A stretch of DNA of 64,000 bases, taken from contig JAGPNK010000002.1 of assembly GCA_020746835.1 (NCBI GenBank), positions 1,984,001 through 2,048,000 of the forward strand. The letters run 5' to 3'. The translations under genes and the position numbers were made by a program. Source of the DNA: Stachybotrys elegans (Eukaryota > Ascomycota > Sordariomycetes > Hypocreales > Stachybotryaceae). Shown here piece after piece: positions 1 through 11,232 of the stretch; within the stretch, counting starts at the first letter, position 1, and each line of letters begins with the position of its first letter. Under the pieces are notes generated by a model. The model searched no databases. It worked only from the letters and a program-made list of their open reading frames with translations, and was not told the DNA's origin.

Positions 1-15
1 CATGGCGCGGCATCA

Positions 16-629
16 CTACTTACCATCCAAGGCAACCAGAAAACGACTGACGCAGTTGTATGTTGCGACCTGCAGCGTACCATTCTTTAGTTCTCTCTCC
101 CTCTTCCAGTATTTCCGTAGATATGGATGGAAATGCAGATGAGGCTTACCGTTGCCGTAATCTCCACAACCTCCTGGTTGTTAAATAGACTCTTGAGCAA
201 ATCAAAAGTCTCATCCTTGACATGAACGTTCCTCGTCATCTCGTCCGTGTACAGCAGTACGGCCCACTGCTTCTCGTTGAGCTCCGCCGGTCTCTCTCCC
301 AGCGTCTCCTGCTTGATGGCCTCCAGCGCCGCTTGGCTCACCCCGCCCTTGACGGCCAGAGGCGCGTGGTGTGCCCACTCGTACCACGCCCGATTGCAGA
401 CGGCTACGCGAGAGATGGCCAGCTCGCGGATGTCGTCTGTAAGCGACGTCTTGGTTCGCACCGCGCCCAGCAGCGAGTTCCAGCCGCTGGCCACGGGCAT
501 CGAGTGCAGCAGCGCGAGGTCCAGCGCCTGCAGCGGGCGAGGGGCTCGACGGGCCTGCACGGCCTCGACGATGGCAGCCTCCTCGGGCGTCGAGGTCGGC
601 GGGGGGTTGGCGACGTAGGGGATTCTCAT
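16..629 (-). CDS. AhpD/carboxymuconolactone decarboxylase-like protein, possibly continuing off the left edge
   Basis: Belongs to the AhpD-like (carboxymuconolactone decarboxylase) fold, small all-helical proteins often linked to peroxide handling or aromatic catabolism; the reaction here is unknown. Exon 1 is 629-150, the intron is 149-70 (donor GTAAGC, acceptor CTGCAG), and exon 2 starts at 69. The join gives a family-like ending, TATV-ATYNCVSRFLVALD. The core shows the ELAISRVAVCNRAWYEWAHH helix. The CxxC pair of true AhpD peroxidases is absent. I chose Met at 629 because family members begin MRIPYV; an in-frame Met at 647 adds six residues. As read, the protein stops at 16-18 (177 aa), but the last codons lie in GATG|GTAAGT, a perfect donor, so a final exon may lie outside the window. 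Confidence 0.8.
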
Positions 630-1102
630 GGTGTATGCGTACGACAAATAACCTCGGACAGGTAGTGTCTCTGTGTGTCAGAATGTAAAGGGATAAAGCT
701 ACTGAAGACGGAAATTACGATGATGGCTCACTGATATCTGGTATGAGGGGCGCAAAAGGTGGATCGGCTCACATAGTAATGCCATCGGACCTCATTCGGT
801 CCACCAAGACCAATATGCCGCGGCATTCAGACGCAGAAATCTTTACCCGGGCAATCACTGCTGTACCGCTAGGCGCATTAGTACTACCAATGTAGCACCG
901 TGTGGTATATGTACTGCATGGTACCTAAGTGGCTGCTCTCGCCTTGGCTGAAGGCTTCACCACCCAACAGCGGGTGACTCCGTGGCGACTTGCCGGGCGG
1001 GGTCGCGGCGCCGAAGACCGGCCATGTGTCGTACGCCGTTTCATATACGGATTTATTATCGTACACAGATATTTAACCACTTTGATGTTTCCTATTTAAA
1101 CC
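630..1102. other. Intergenic: upstream of the AhpD-like gene, downstream of DUG1
   Basis: No supported gene. It should carry the promoter of the leftward AhpD-like gene and the 3' end of DUG1. A 60-codon open frame at 884-1066 has no recognisable composition and is treated as chance. Confidence 0.6.
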
Positions 1103-2532
1103 CTATGCCTGAGGCTCCTCCGCCACGTAGTGCAGGTAGGCGCCCAGAAGCTTGATACCTTCAATGTAGTTGCGCTTGTCGAGCTTCTCGTTGATCGAGT
1201 GGGCGCCGTCGGTCGAGCTGCCCATCGGCAGGAGGAGCACGTTCTTTCCAGTGGCCTGCTCGAATGTCAGGGTGACGGGGATGCTTCCACCCTCGCGAGT
1301 AAAGTCGGGTTCGACACCCCAGACACGCTCCACAGCCTTGGCAGCGGCGGAGAAGTTCCAGTGCTTGGGCGATGCCACCCACCACTTGCCGCAGTGCTGA
1401 GGGTACACCTTCATCGTGTTCTTGCTGTTGAGCTTGGCAAACTGCTCCTCGACGTACTTGCTGACGCACTCGTTGGTCTTGTCGATGTCCATGTCAGGCA
1501 CCGTTCGGATCGAGAACTTGCCAATGACCTTGGCCGGGATCACCGTCTTGGCGCCGGGAGATGAGAAAGCACCCTCGATGCCGTGCAGCGACAGAGAGGG
1601 GTATCGCCAGCGGCCCATCAGCGTAGACTTCTTGTCCTCAAAGATGGTCGTCTTGCTTCCCAGCGACTCATAGATGTTATCCATGGTGAAGGAAATGCCA
1701 TCGTACAGGCTCTCTTCTTCCTGGGTGACGGCAGCAACCTGCTCCATGATCCCGGGGATCTGAATCTTGCCGTTGGTGTCCACCAGAGATCCGAGGATGC
1801 GGACGAGATCCGTCATGGGTTCCTGGGCGGTGCCGCCAAAGACACCACTGTGGAGATCGGCCCCGGGGCCCGATACCTCGACCGAGTAGTAGTTGCATCC
1901 GCGGAGTCCGTACGTAAGGCAGGGCTTCTCGGTGCCGAGCCAGTAGTTGTCCGAGATGCAGACGGCGTCGGCGTCGGCAAAGTACTTCTTGCCCTCCTCG
2001 TTGATGAGGTCATCGAGACCTTCGGACCCGTACTCCTCCATGCCCTCGAAGCACATGAGCAGGTTGACTGGGAAGTCAACGCCAGCCTTCTGGTGAGCTT
2101 CGATGGCGTTGAGCCAGCCGAGAACAGGTCCCTTGTCGTCGGTCGCGCCGCGTCCAAACATGCGTCCCTTGTCGTCGACGGTGAGCTCGAAGGGGTCGGT
2201 GGCCCAGCCATCGCTCTTCTCGGCCGGCTGCACATCGTAGTGTCCGTATACGAGAATCGTTCGCTTGCTCTTATCGCTGCCGTAGCGGGCGAGGACCACG
2301 GGGGGAGCTCTAGGTGCTCCTTGCCGGGCTGCTTGCCCAGAGGTCGCAGCTCAACCGACGCGCCCAGGTTCTTGAGCTCGCCAGCAAGCCATTCGCCCAT
2401 GCGGACGACGTCGGGACGGCGGGCATCCTCGGCCGAGATGGAGGGGATGGCAACGGCCTTGCGCAGACGCTCGATGAAGGTGTCGGCGGAGCTGTCCACC
2501 TGCTGGAAGAAGCTGTCGAGCTGAGGAGCCAT
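1103..2532 (-). pseudogene. DUG1: Cys-Gly metallodipeptidase DUG1 (M20 family), interrupted by a 1-base deletion
   Basis: DUG1 hydrolyses Cys-Gly in the cytosol and takes part in glutathione breakdown with DUG2/DUG3. The N-terminal part (MAPQLDSFFQQVD, start 2532) and the remaining 399 codons are strong matches to the family but lie in different frames. They meet at a run of six G at 2300-2305 (C on the coding strand), at LELPP / VVLARYG. One more C would give a continuous protein of about 476 aa, the usual length for DUG1. Visible M20 landmarks are YGHYDVQPAE (metal His/Asp), the ATDDKGP loop, FEGMEEYGSEG (catalytic and metal Glu), and STDGAHSINE near the C-terminus. No GT-AG intron can absorb the shift. 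Everything else is intact and strongly coding-like, so a sequencing error in a homopolymer is more likely than an old pseudogene. Confidence 0.85.
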
Positions 2533-3541
2533 CTTTCTAGCTTGATGGGTGCGTATCGACTCGGTCAGATATGAGTGTCGACGAGGGAGGTTGATGAAGG
2601 AGGTGGAGGATCTGGGAAGAGAAAATATTCTCCTCGTGATATTTAAGTGAGGAGAGAGCAGCGGCGGGAGCAAGCAGGTGCGGGGCATGACGGTTATCAT
2701 CTGCCTTCAGGACCTACCTACCTAAGTTGCTGTGATGGAGCAAATCTGAACCTACTCTGACCTGTGACTACCCCCTCCTGCCAATCTAGGCCAATCGAGA
2801 AGGGCATTTTGTAATGGCGCTAAGATTAGCTAAGCTGAGGTACATTCACTGGCTTGGACCTCTGTATTTTGGAAGTTGCACTTCTTCCATCGTATTAATG
2901 CTATTTGTCTTTACTCCCTGCAGCCATTTGGTTTGACAGTTTCGACTTTGAGTCTACCGTACACTTGGCCGGTACCTTTTTGCATGCGGCCGAGGTCAAT
3001 CTTGGCCATAGCTGAGCCGCCACAACCCGCTTGCCCTTTGGAACGTGGATGTGGGTGTGGAACCCAGTGGGAACCCTGCTATGACTTAAAGAGCCTCAGG
3101 GATCATCTACACCTAATCAAAGCCTCTAAAATAAAAATAAAAATGTATACAAGTGAAAGGCTGGGGGGACTGGCGAGACACTTCCTATGGTCCCAAGTTA
3201 TGTAAAGTTGATGGCCATATCCGTGCTTCCGTCTATATCAATATGCTATTGCAAAATCGACAGATTGTCGAACCCAGCCGCCAGTGTGCTGACATCACGT
3301 GGTTCAGCAACGCCACATAAAACAGTCGCTGCCTGCAGAGAGGGGAAACGGTCACCCTCAATACCAGGTGGCTACAAGCTGGCTCTGGGTGTACTTACAT
3401 CTACTGCATAGTATTCGGTCCTCTAGCAGACCACATTCCTGACAGATTATATTCCGAATATAGGCCAGGTCTTGTAAAGGGTATGAAAATGCCATCACCT
3501 GTCATTCGCGTCGCTCTAACAAGAACCAGGGCTCCACCAGA
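2533..3541. other. Divergent intergenic region, DUG1 / beta-trefoil protein gene
   Basis: Divergent promoter region. The DUG1 frame stays open upstream of the chosen Met as far as an ATG at 2700 (see findings). A 109-codon frame at 2876-3205 looks non-coding. No RNA gene or repeat was recognised. Confidence 0.5.
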
Positions 3542-4090
3542 ATGGCGAAGTTCGAGGAGCTAGGCTCCGCTACTGAAACCAGCACGGCTGGTATTACACA
3601 AATGACCCCAGATACCGAGGGCACTGTGATTGATGGTGACTCTTGGGATGGCCTCGTCTACGCAGTTCCTTGGCCTAGCAATTCATATATCATCCTCGAG
3701 CACCGGACCAAACGAGCAATCACCTTGAGGAACGGGCAGCTTTACCTTCAGGACATCCGCGAAGACCCAGGGGCCAATAACCGGTGGCAATGTGTTGAGA
3801 AGCAAGGATACTTTGGTTTCTGCAACCTGAAATCGTTTGTTTACATAGGCCACAACGGTTCCGAGAATCGGGCTGTTGCTACAGCCAAAGCACATGAGAA
3901 CTGGGAACAGATCACTCCCAGACAGCATCCGAAAGGAGGATATCAGCTTCTGTTTCCCTATTATCAGCACACATTGAGGATGCTCAGTGTTGCTGAGGAT
4001 GGCGAGACACTGATTAGGACAAATCATGGAGACGCCCGATGGGACTTTGTCAAGACCGAACTCCCAACAAATGAGTTGCGCCGGGCCTAA
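3542..4090 (+). CDS. Uncharacterised beta-trefoil/fascin-like fungal protein
   Basis: Single exon, 182 aa, ATG at 3542. There is no signal peptide or membrane segment, so it is probably cytosolic. After a Ser/Thr-rich leader of about 30 residues, the protein shows a repeating strand-and-turn pattern with evenly spaced aromatic and glycine motifs: WDGLVYAVPWP, then ITLRNGQLYLQD, then YFGFCNLKSFVYIGHNG, then HPKGGYQLLFPY, then DARWDFVK. This is the periodicity expected of a beta-trefoil (fascin/ricin-B-like) fold. I recall similar uncharacterised proteins in filamentous ascomycetes, but no function or ligand is known to me. The fold is inferred from the repeat pattern. It stands alone between a divergent DUG1 and a convergent dehydrogenase. 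Confidence 0.7.
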   Translation: MAKFEELGSATETSTAGITQMTPDTEGTVIDGDSWDGLVYAVPWPSNSYIILEHRTKRAITLRNGQLYLQDIREDPGANNRWQCVEKQGYFGFCNLKSFVYIGHNGSENRAVATAKAHENWEQITPRQHPKGGYQLLFPYYQHTLRMLSVAEDGETLIRTNHGDARWDFVKTELPTNELRRA

Positions 4091-4612
4091 AGCAAATATG
4101 TAAAGTCTTACTTTTTTAATCGCAGATGAACTGCTTCACTCGCCAGGGTCTACTATTCATTGATGTACAGCGTTCTAATATGATGGACATACCTTGAGCC
4201 GTGTGCTAAGGAAGACCTCCTGGTCTGGGATGCCAACCCAATATTTCTCGAATAGTTCCTGACATTCTTGGCAATTCTTGCGGACAGCTATTGGCTAGTA
4301 CTTATTGAGCAGCCACTGCCTGGTAGGCTGACCAAAAAATAAAATAGACCCGGCATGTGATATGAGCTCAACTATCCAGAGGAGGCAATGAGAAGAATAG
4401 CCAAGTACTTTGGTCAAGCAGCACACACCGCTGGTTGGGAGGAGAGTGCTTATTATATCTTGTCATTGTTGTCTTTATTGGCCGTATCTACATCATGGTA
4501 GAAATTTTCATGGGTATTAGGTCTTGTCCACCTGAAGTATACCACTCAGCTGAATGATCAGACTACTTTCCTCATGTAGAGAAGCAGAAGGATTACACGC
4601 TCTATTGAAACC
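4091..4612. other. Convergent intergenic region
   Basis: Shared 3' region of the beta-trefoil gene (+) and the 3-beta-HSD-like gene (-). AT-richer than its surroundings. No gene or repeat seen. Confidence 0.6.
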
Positions 4613-6239
4613 TTATTCCAGAGATACCCTTTCTAAGGATCTTTGAAGTTTATCAGCTAGCGAGACAGACATGGTATACGTCCTCTTCTTTCCAACACTC
4701 TTTCTCCCAACCCTCTCATTCTCGCCCATGTGCTCTCGGTTCCACTCCAAGACCTCCCACACCATTCCTTGTAATGTTGTGACAAGTCCTTCATATCCAA
4801 GCCCGCCTTCCTTGACTGGTTTTCGAGCATCTTCATCCTTCGCAACCAAATGAGTGCATATAGAAAAGAGACCTGGTTGTAGATGCTTGACATCTCCCCC
4901 CAGTGCGATGTGAAATGCCTTGAGAAGCGGGAATCGATATGGAAGTAGCCGATACCATTCAATCGCATAAGACAGAACCAGGACGAGAGCCGGTGGCAGA
5001 ATTATTGTTCGGAAGGGATGGACTGATAATGTAGAAATGAGATTGTACAGGTCCTTGTAAGATATAGGGGGGTTCGGGTCAGTAACCACAAAGGGTCGGC
5101 CGGCTTGCGGTGCATCATTGGAAACCAGGACCGCCTCGTGTTGAAGATGTGCAACAGCGACATTGGCTCCATGGACGAAGCTCTGGACAATGTGCGGAAT
5201 CCAGCTATAACACATCATGTTAACAAGGCCTGCTGTCACGCTGTTATATCACTCCGCACTCACGTTGGGAAGACGGAGCTGCTCAGAGGACCACCGACAG
5301 TATTATCAGTTGGGTTCCCGTAAACTCCATTTCCAGGCCGAATACATCCAGTTCGAAACGATCGAGTATTCGCATTGCAGATGAGCCGCTCAGCAGTAGC
5401 TTTAGAGGCCGGGTAGTTTCCAAAGAATTCGTCATGGGTCCGCAAAGGCTGGAAGAAATCTCGTTCGTCCAATATTTGCCAAAAGTATTTCGGCTCCCTT
5501 GCCCAGAAGACAAAGGGTTCGACAGGGCGTATGCTAATCGAAGCAGATGAGGTCGCGCTGAATATATCAGAGCCAGCGGCAATTGCAGCAGCCAAAACAT
5601 TCTGGGTCCCTCGAATGTTTACTGCCTCCGGAAAAGCGCAAAGGAATTTCGATCTATCCGATGGTATTATCACGGCAGCAGTGTGGAAGACGGTGAGCGG
5701 CAGGTGCGCTATAGATGAGTCCCAAGGTTTCTTAAAGGCTGCATTGACTGCAGCTGCAGAGCTGATGTCTGTTTGGATGAATTCCACCTCTTTGGCCAAG
5801 CCTTTCGCCATATCGTTGCGTTCTGACCTTCGGATATCAAGGATTCGGATATTCATGGGAGGTGTCCCTCGAGTAAGGAGTTGTAGCACAATGAAGCCCC
5901 CCACGAGACCTACAAAGGTATTAGATTGACGAGGAGAGAGGACCAAGGACAGGCCAAGCCAGGATGAGGTTATGAGCTTCGCATCTTACCATTGCCGCCT
6001 GTGACTATATAGCGACGCTCTAGCTTTGGAGGAATTCTATCCGTGAAGACAAGGGGTCGCTCTTGAAGCTCCTGGTAAGTCACCCTAAGTTGCCCCTCTG
6101 TCCATCCCGGACCCAAGAACTTCTGTACCTCTACAGGGACTTGCTTGAGGAGGTAATTGATACGGGCAAGATATATCAGACCCCAGGTTACCACGGCGAA
6201 AATGCCTAGGACGACTGGGTTTGAAATGGAAATGAACAT
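4613..6239 (-). CDS. 3-beta-hydroxysteroid dehydrogenase/isomerase-family membrane oxidoreductase
   Basis: Three exons: 6239-5990, 5909-5264 and 5204-4613, giving 495 aa. Both introns are GT-AG (donors GTAAGA and GTGAGT), and the joins restore the motifs TGGNG-LVGGF and VFPT-WIPHIVQ. An N-terminal anchor (VVLGIFAVVTWGLIYLARI, about residues 9-27) should place it at the ER membrane. The extended-SDR core follows: the nucleotide-binding TGGNGLVGGF, an acidic position after beta-2 (ILDIRRSE), a Ser-rich TSSAS segment, and catalytic YPASK. A second hydrophobic stretch (IILPPALVLVLSYAIEW) lies in the C-terminal third, as in sterol-4-alpha-carboxylate 3-dehydrogenase relatives. The substrate is unknown: sterol synthesis is possible, but fungi carry several paralogues and this is not clearly the ERG26 orthologue. 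The in-frame ATG at 6326 would only add a leader. Confidence 0.82.
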
Positions 6240-7337
6240 CACGAGCAGTTCGTAATTATATCTTTTGGTGTAAGGAGAATCGCGGCTGTGTGGAAGGCGC
6301 CTGTAAGTGTCAAGCCATGTATACAATATATACGTGTCTCTATATTACCCGGGGATATCTTATCATTAGGTTGCAATAGGCAGCAACCAGGCCACAAGTC
6401 AGTGTGACATGCCTCTTTTGGTCTCACAGTCACGCGCCAACACACACCCGTATAAGTAATTATGGTCCAATTCATGCAAACGAACATGATGGTATTTGAC
6501 TATGAAAATACATTTTTGCTAGCCTCAGCAGCGCAGCTGCTACCTGGTACTGTTGGCCTGTAGTGCCTTGGAAGACGGCACCAGGGTCTGCCCGCCAGCC
6601 CTTTGCGCCCTGCTCCATGTAGCCACCAGGTTGTGCTCATTGAAACTATAGTACTCATCGACATAAACAACCACATCACGAATGATTCTATTTTCAGACC
6701 TTGCCTTCCGTGATGATTATAAGTCCCTTCTACAGGCATCTCGCTGATGGACTAACGTTTCCCCCCTCTTCTTCCTTTTTAATACCTCTCGGGCAAGTTG
6801 TCTTTGTAATTCTTTTCAGCTATTTCTCGCACAATCATTCTGATTGAAGGCGCCTGTGAATCTGATTTAATCTCAAACTTGATTTTGCGTTTGTCTGGTT
6901 CTTCGGACTGGACGATGTGCAGAAACCGGGTAGATAATGAGAGATGCAGATCAAGGTTTGCAGAGCCGAGTCACTCAGCCATCGCGGCTTGCTTCATTAC
7001 AATTTGCTGCGTTTAAATAGATGGGATGGGCAGTCAACTAAAGCTGGAAGTCCATTCATAGTTTTTGGATAGACACTCAATAGCCAATAACGTCAAGAAT
7101 AGTCTGGAGAGAGAACGTGTGCTGCAATGAGAAACAAAAGTATGGATACGGAGTAGACCCACATTAATATGGTGTTGCGATCGTTGTCATGTCACGTGCC
7201 GCGGCTCCGGCCCCTGCTGCCCAGGTATCCATCCGCCTGCCTGCCATTTACGCGACCATCTTTTTTCGCGTCAGAGCCGTTGCTCCATACACTTCTCCCC
7301 AAGGACCTCTCCTCTCCTCGCCGCGCTCATCGTCAAG
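6240..7337. other. Divergent promoter region, 3-beta-HSD-like gene / SPT16
   Basis: No supported gene. A pyrimidine-rich leader (about 7280-7330) precedes SPT16. One exact TACGGAGTA nonamer lies at 7147-7155. The frame at 6500-6739 has no coding character. Confidence 0.55.
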
Positions 7338-10300
7338 ATGGCCGAGATCAAGATCGACAACAAGGTCTTCCAGGAGCGCATTCTGCACTTCGTTACAGCA
7401 TGGAAGAATGATATTCGATCCAAGGAGGGCCTCTTTGGAGGAGCCTCGTCCATTCTCATCAACATGGGCAAGGTAGAGGAGGTGCCCGAATTCCACAAGA
7501 ACAACGCCATGCACGTACGTACGGCCCAATCCATCCGCGCGCAACCATCCCGCGACTCATCTGCTAATCCATCAAACAGTTTTGGCTGCTCGGTTACGAA
7601 TTTCCTACGACCCTCATGCTCTTCACGGTCGAGACCTTGTACATCCTGACAACTCAGAAGAAGGGTGAGCCAATGCGCCTTGTTTACTTACCCCTTCTCG
7701 CCCATCCATTCGCCTCGCTAACGCCTGCCTAGCCAAGCACCTCGATCAACTCAAGGGCGGCCGGTTCCCCATCGAAGTATTTGTTCGCGGCAAGGATGCC
7801 GCTGAGAACGAGAAGCTCTTTGTCAAGATTACAGACAAGATCAAGGAGGCTGGCGTAAGCTTTCCTGCTATCCCTTGCGCTCCCCATCCATCCGCTAATC
7901 CTCTTGTGTAGGACAAGGTCGGCACAATCGCAAAGGACACCTCCAAGGGCCCCTTCATCGACGAGTGGAAGAAGGTCTTTGGCGAGCAGTGCAAGGACGT
8001 CGAGCAGGTCGACATCTCAGCAGCTCTGTCCACCCACGCCTTTGCCGTCAAAGACGAGAGCGAGCTCCGAGCTATGCGAACCGCCTCCAAGGCCTGCGTT
8101 GCCTTGATGACTCCTTATTTCCTCGACGAAATGTCTAACATCCTCGATGCCGAGAAGAAGGTCAAGCACTCGGCGCTAGCGGAGAAGGTCGACAAGAAGC
8201 TCGATGACAACAAGTTCTGGCAAACTGTGCAGCTGCCTAACAAGGGCAAACTGCCTTCGGACATGGACCCTAATCAGCTGGACTGGATCCTTGGTCCCTC
8301 CATCCAGAGTGGTGGCAAATATGATCTCCGATTCTCGAGCGAACCCAACGATGACAACCTACACGCCGGTGTCATTATCGCCGCTCTGGGTTTGAGGTAC
8401 AAGTCGTACTGCTCAACCATTGCCCGTACATACCTGGTCGACCCCAACAAGACTCAGGAGAGCAACTACAAGCTTCTCTGTCTCATCCACAACACCATCA
8501 TGAAGGAGATCCGAGACGGCATGGCGGCTAAGGACGTGTATGCCAAGGCGATTGGCATCATCAAGAGCAAGAAGCCCGAGATGGAGAAGCACTTCCTCAA
8601 GAATGTGGGATGGGGTATCGGACTCGAGAACAAGGACCCAACCCTGATCCTGAACGCCAAGAACTCGCGGGGCCTTCGCGATGGAATGACGCTCATCATC
8701 AACACCGGATTCCAGGATGTCGAGAACCCCAACCCTCAAGATAAGAATAGCAAGTTCTACGCGCTGGTTCTGACCGACACCATACGAGTCACCACAGGCG
8801 AGCCCGTCATCTTCACTGCCGAGGCTCCCACCAGCGCGGATGCAAACTCGTTCTTTTTCAAGGATGATGAAGAGACTGCACCGGCTCCCAAGAAGGAGAA
8901 GAAGGACTCGAGAGTCGGCGCGGTGGCTACCAAGAATATTACCAGCACCCGTCTTCGTTCTGAGCGCTCCACGCAGGTTGATGAGGACGCTGACAAGAAG
9001 CGACGCGAGCACCAAAAGGAGCTCGCTGCGAAGAAGCAAAAGGAAGGTCTCGCAAGGTTCGCCGAGGCAACTGGCGGACAGGATGGTGGAGAGGTCAAGA
9101 AGTTCAAGCGCTTTGAGTCGTACAAGCGGGACAACCAGTTTCCCCCAAGGATCAAGAACCTTGAGATTGTCGTCGACACCAAGAACAACACGGTTGTGCT
9201 TCCCATCATGGGACGACCAGTACCCTTCCACATCAACACCATCAAAAACGCCAGCAAGAGTGATGAGGGCGAGTTCGCCTTCCTCCGCATCAACTTCCTA
9301 TCACCCGGCCAGGGCGTGGGCCGCAAGGATGACCAGCCTTTCGAAGATGCATCTGCTCATTTCGTTCGAAGCTTGACGTTCCGCTCCGAGGATGGTGGTG
9401 ACAGGTACAGCGAGATAGCAACTCAAATCTCCAACCTGAAGCGAGATGCTGTCAAGAAGGAGCAGGAGAAGAAGGACATGGAAGATGTCGTCGAGCAGGA
9501 TAAGCTGGTGGAGATCCGAAGTAGGTCCTTTCTCATACCGCCTGTTGAAACTCCGCTAACAAGACAGATCGCCGCCCTGCGGTGCTGGACAATGTCTACA
9601 TCAGACCTGCTATGGAAGGCAAGCGAGTGCCTGGAAAGGTGGAGATACACCAGAACGGTATCCGATACCAGTCACCTCTCAACGCCTCCCACCGCGTAGA
9701 TGTGCTCTTCTCCAACGTCAAGCACCTATTCTTCCAGCCGTGCGCCCACGAACTTATCGTCATCATCCACATCCACCTCAAGGACCCCATCATTGTTGGC
9801 AACAAGAAGAAGACCAAGGATGTTCAGTTCTACCGTGAGGCCACAGACATCCAATTCGACGAGACTGGCCACCGAAAGCGCAAGTATCGGTATGGCGACG
9901 AAGACGAGTTTGAGGCTGAGCAGGAGGAGCGACGTCGGCGAGCCGAGCTGGACAGACTGTTCCAGGGATTCGCTCAAAAGATTGCCGAGGCTGGTCGCAA
10001 CGAAGGCATCGAGGTCGATATGCCTGTGCGTGATCTTGGCTTCCATGGTGTTCCATTCCGCAGCAACGTCTTCATCCAGCCCACTACCGACTGCTTGATC
10101 CAGGTCGTGGAACCCCCCTTCATGGTCCTCACCATTGAGGATATCGAAGTTGCCCACCTTGAGCGTGTCCAATTCGGCCTGAAGAACTTTGATATGGTCT
10201 TTGTATTCAAGGACTTTACACGGGCACCATACCACATCAACACAATTCCCGTCGAATTCCTCGATCAGGTCAAGGATTTCCTAAACGAATCCGACATTGC

Positions 10301-10676
10301 CTTCTCGGAGGGTCCTGTCAACCTGAACTGGCCTACCATCATGAAGACGGTCACAGCAGACACCCACCAGTTCTTCCGCGATGGTGGTTGGTCTTTCCTG
10401 CAGGCCGATTCCGATGAAGAGGGCGGCTCAAATGAGTCGGATGAAGAGTCTGCCTTCGAGATTGACGACGAGGAGCTCGATGAAGCGTCGGAGTCGAGCG
10501 AGGAGGACTCCGACTTTGGCAGCAATGCCAGTGATGACGATGACGACGATGACGCGGAGCTCGACAGCGACGAGGAAGGCGAGGATTGGGATGAGCTCGA
10601 GAGGAAGGCCAAGAAGCGAGACCGCGAGAGTGCCCTGGAAGACGAGGACCGCGGCGGCAAGAAGCGCAAGCGCTAA
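7338..10676 (+). CDS. SPT16: FACT complex subunit SPT16 (histone chaperone)
   Basis: FACT (Spt16-Pob3) loosens and rebuilds nucleosomes ahead of and behind RNA and DNA polymerases by binding H2A-H2B and H3-H4. Five exons: 7338-7514, 7580-7664, 7733-7854, 7912-9520 and 9568-10676, giving 1,033 aa, normal for the family. Joins read [29 protein letters not shown] and [12 protein letters not shown]. In order the protein has an N-lobe (about 1-170), an inactive M24 aminopeptidase-like domain (about 180-430), a charged linker rich in Lys/Glu (about 430-530), the Spt16 middle/PH-like domains including [10 protein letters not shown] (about 530-900), and an acidic tail (about 940-1015: runs of Asp/Glu/Ser) ending in a basic GGKKRKR. 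The tail is the H2A-H2B binding element in known orthologues. Confidence 0.97.
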
Positions 10677-11232
10677 GTCATTGCCACAGGAAGGGAGGGC
10701 CAAGGGTATGCGTGACGGCTTGGAAGGCCAGCTGTATAAAACATTTCATTGTGCTTCTAATAGTCCGTTCAGTAACATTTTGCTTGGAGAGGGAAAGTTT
10801 AGGTCTACAAGACACGTAACTAGGATGCCTTATTTATTTATCGCAGGCCATGATCAGAATTGAGCACAGATTTCCATGGCAAACAAAGTAATGGACGATG
10901 GGCTTGTTGTGTGTATCACTAATTTAAACCTTATGCGTATAAGTAGAAAGACAAGCCTGAGTGTAACAGTAAGGATAGTGTGTATTTTGGTCAGGATCAC
11001 TGCCAGTCAAAACCCAGAGGGCGAGATACTTCCCCAAAGTCAGTCCCGGCAGCTTACCGACTGCAATCAGTGAGTAGGTAAATTCATTTTTATACAGTTG
11101 CGATTCTAATCAATAGTAACATAATCAATGACAACAATCCCTTGACCCGAACCAACTAACTCCATAACTTGAGGGGGTAAAAATAGAAGATGTTCACGAG
11201 CAGGTGAGGGTGCGGCGATCGTCGGGAGCTCT
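10677..11232. other. Convergent intergenic region, SPT16 / CDC50
   Basis: 3' region of two converging genes. No gene, RNA or repeat recognised. Confidence 0.6.

Noticed and set aside
2876..3205. 109-codon plus-strand frame in the DUG1 divergent promoter
   Set aside because: No domain, irregular composition, AT-rich spacer context.
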